From Rhabditoides inermis (Eukaryota; Nematoda; Chromadorea; Rhabditida; Rhabditidae), in assembly GCA_963966185.1 (NCBI GenBank), contig CAWZYM010000257.1, positions 36,737-100,736 of the forward strand: a stretch of DNA of 64,000 nt, given 5' to 3'. Positions 63,363-64,000 of this stretch are shown here, piece by piece (within the stretch, counting starts at the first letter, position 1; each line of letters begins with the position of its first letter). A program made the translations under genes and the position numbers. The notes beneath the pieces are model-generated. The model saw nothing but the letters and a program-made list of their open reading frames with translations. It was not told where the DNA came from and did not search any database.

Positions 63363-64000
63363 AGAGATATGTTCATCCGAGACTGACACTTGTACTCGTG
63401 GTCTCCCTTGACCCAGTGTGACTGGTAGCACTCGAACCGTGCCACGTCTCCCTGCAGGTATCCCGACGACAGCGCCGGCGTCTTCATCATGTACTCCGGA
63501 TACTCGATGTTGATCGCGCCGCACGAGTTGTCTGCAAAAGTTTCGGGTTGACCCACATACACGTTTCCGAAATCATATGGCATTTGATCGCAGGTTGTCT
63601 GAAGGAAGCCCACTTCTACAACGCACACTGCCTGGTGGCCTCCATTCTGTCCGTGACGAACGTGTTCCACGCGTCCTGCGCCTCCAGAGCGAGCACCTAG
63701 ATAACAAAGAGTTGTGGGGGTGGAACGTTCCTTCATACGTTTCACATCCAGGGTGGCTCACCTTTTGAAGTGCACTATAGAAAGTTTCAATGTGCACTAC
63801 AGAAACAATGTATGCGTTACAATCTCAACGTTTTTTTCTCACCGCAGTGAGCGTACTCGTTTTGTGAACGCAGTCCTTTCAGTTTCAGACACACTCTATC
63901 AGCTAGGAGCGCGTGTGTAGTGCGTTCATGTGTTCTGTAGTGTTCTGTAGTGTCTCATCAGTGTAGTGTCTGTTCGTGCGCCACCCACCTCGCTGTTGAG
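62061..64000 (-). CDS. Sushi-domain single-pass membrane protein (partial, 3' part)
   Basis: Cell-surface protein. Minus-strand exons, 5' to 3': 64000-63989 (partial), 63696-63627, 63531-63388, 63227-63158, 62692-62530, 62436-62333 and 62142-62061; phases all agree. The order is a short segment with QDAWNTF, a CCP/sushi-like module (SCGAINIEYPEY, ARFECYQSHW, KGDHEYKCG, FEWNKGSQPWC), one transmembrane helix (WIATVFGFVGAVLAIILVFL) followed by CWCIKQRR, and a ~75-residue cytoplasmic tail with RFSSLSDAP and NLLGLNTSV. The C terminus TSV could be a PDZ ligand. An alternative without the 63532-63626 intron keeps a frame open but is less protein-like. The 5' end lies outside the window. Confidence 0.75.
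63240..63368 (-). repeat. GA/CT microsatellite in sushi-gene intron
   Basis: Reads GA on the plus strand, CT on the sense strand, just inside the intron 63228-63387 upstream of the TTTCAG acceptor. Confidence 0.85.

Overview
The window is nuclear DNA of a nematode, most likely rhabditid or diplogastrid. It encodes cuticle collagens with GGA-biased glycine codons, two families of 7-TM chemoreceptor and a sushi-domain membrane protein. Its introns are short GT...AG introns ending in TTTCAG or TTGCAG. The exon models given here are hand-built, and in each multi-exon host gene every splice junction keeps the reading frame. Species cannot be named from the sequence alone.

Layout. 1-2675 is non-coding and holds an old palindromic repeat. 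2676-18260 is one gene for a 545-aa acidic, probably nuclear protein of unknown function. Its fifth exon is split by an 11.9-kb Ty3/gypsy-type LTR retrotransposon (5012-16933; 597-bp LTRs differing at one base by my reading; 4-bp target duplication). The retrotransposon is unusually elaborate. It has a 2.3-kb leader with coding-like stretches on both strands, two hydrophobic segments inside Gag-protease, a spliced gene of unknown function in the env position, and seven copies of a short GC-rich hairpin.

19435-42909 is a tandem array of a ~7.7-kb unit carrying a cuticle collagen (+) and a serpentine receptor (-). The order is unit A, a scrambled 1-kb remnant (B0), unit B1 and a 3'-truncated unit C. 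Unit A is interrupted by a 2.9-kb DNA transposon with terminal inverted repeats that carries an intact-looking six-exon, 285-codon cargo gene; B1 preserves the empty site. Unit C has a frameshifted collagen and a 5'-truncated non-LTR retrotransposon insertion.

42910-55360 is repeat-rich and has no host gene I can support. It holds non-LTR fragments, ~350-bp inverted-repeat elements with tRNA-like cores, a palindromic element with a tRNA-like sequence in each arm, a 559-bp CAGA microsatellite, GC-rich hairpins, a 104-bp tandem repeat packed with forkhead-type TTGTTTAC sites, and a broken GIY-YIG fragment. 55361-61442 (+) is a 12-exon sre-type chemoreceptor (364 aa). 62061-64000 (-) is the 3' part of a sushi-domain single-pass membrane protein that runs off the window. 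GA/CT microsatellites recur in introns throughout.

The host genes fit external surface and chemosensory roles (cuticle, receptors), but nothing shows that they act together. The dominant theme is recent structural turnover: tandem duplication, template switching at GA tracts and at least three datable insertions.
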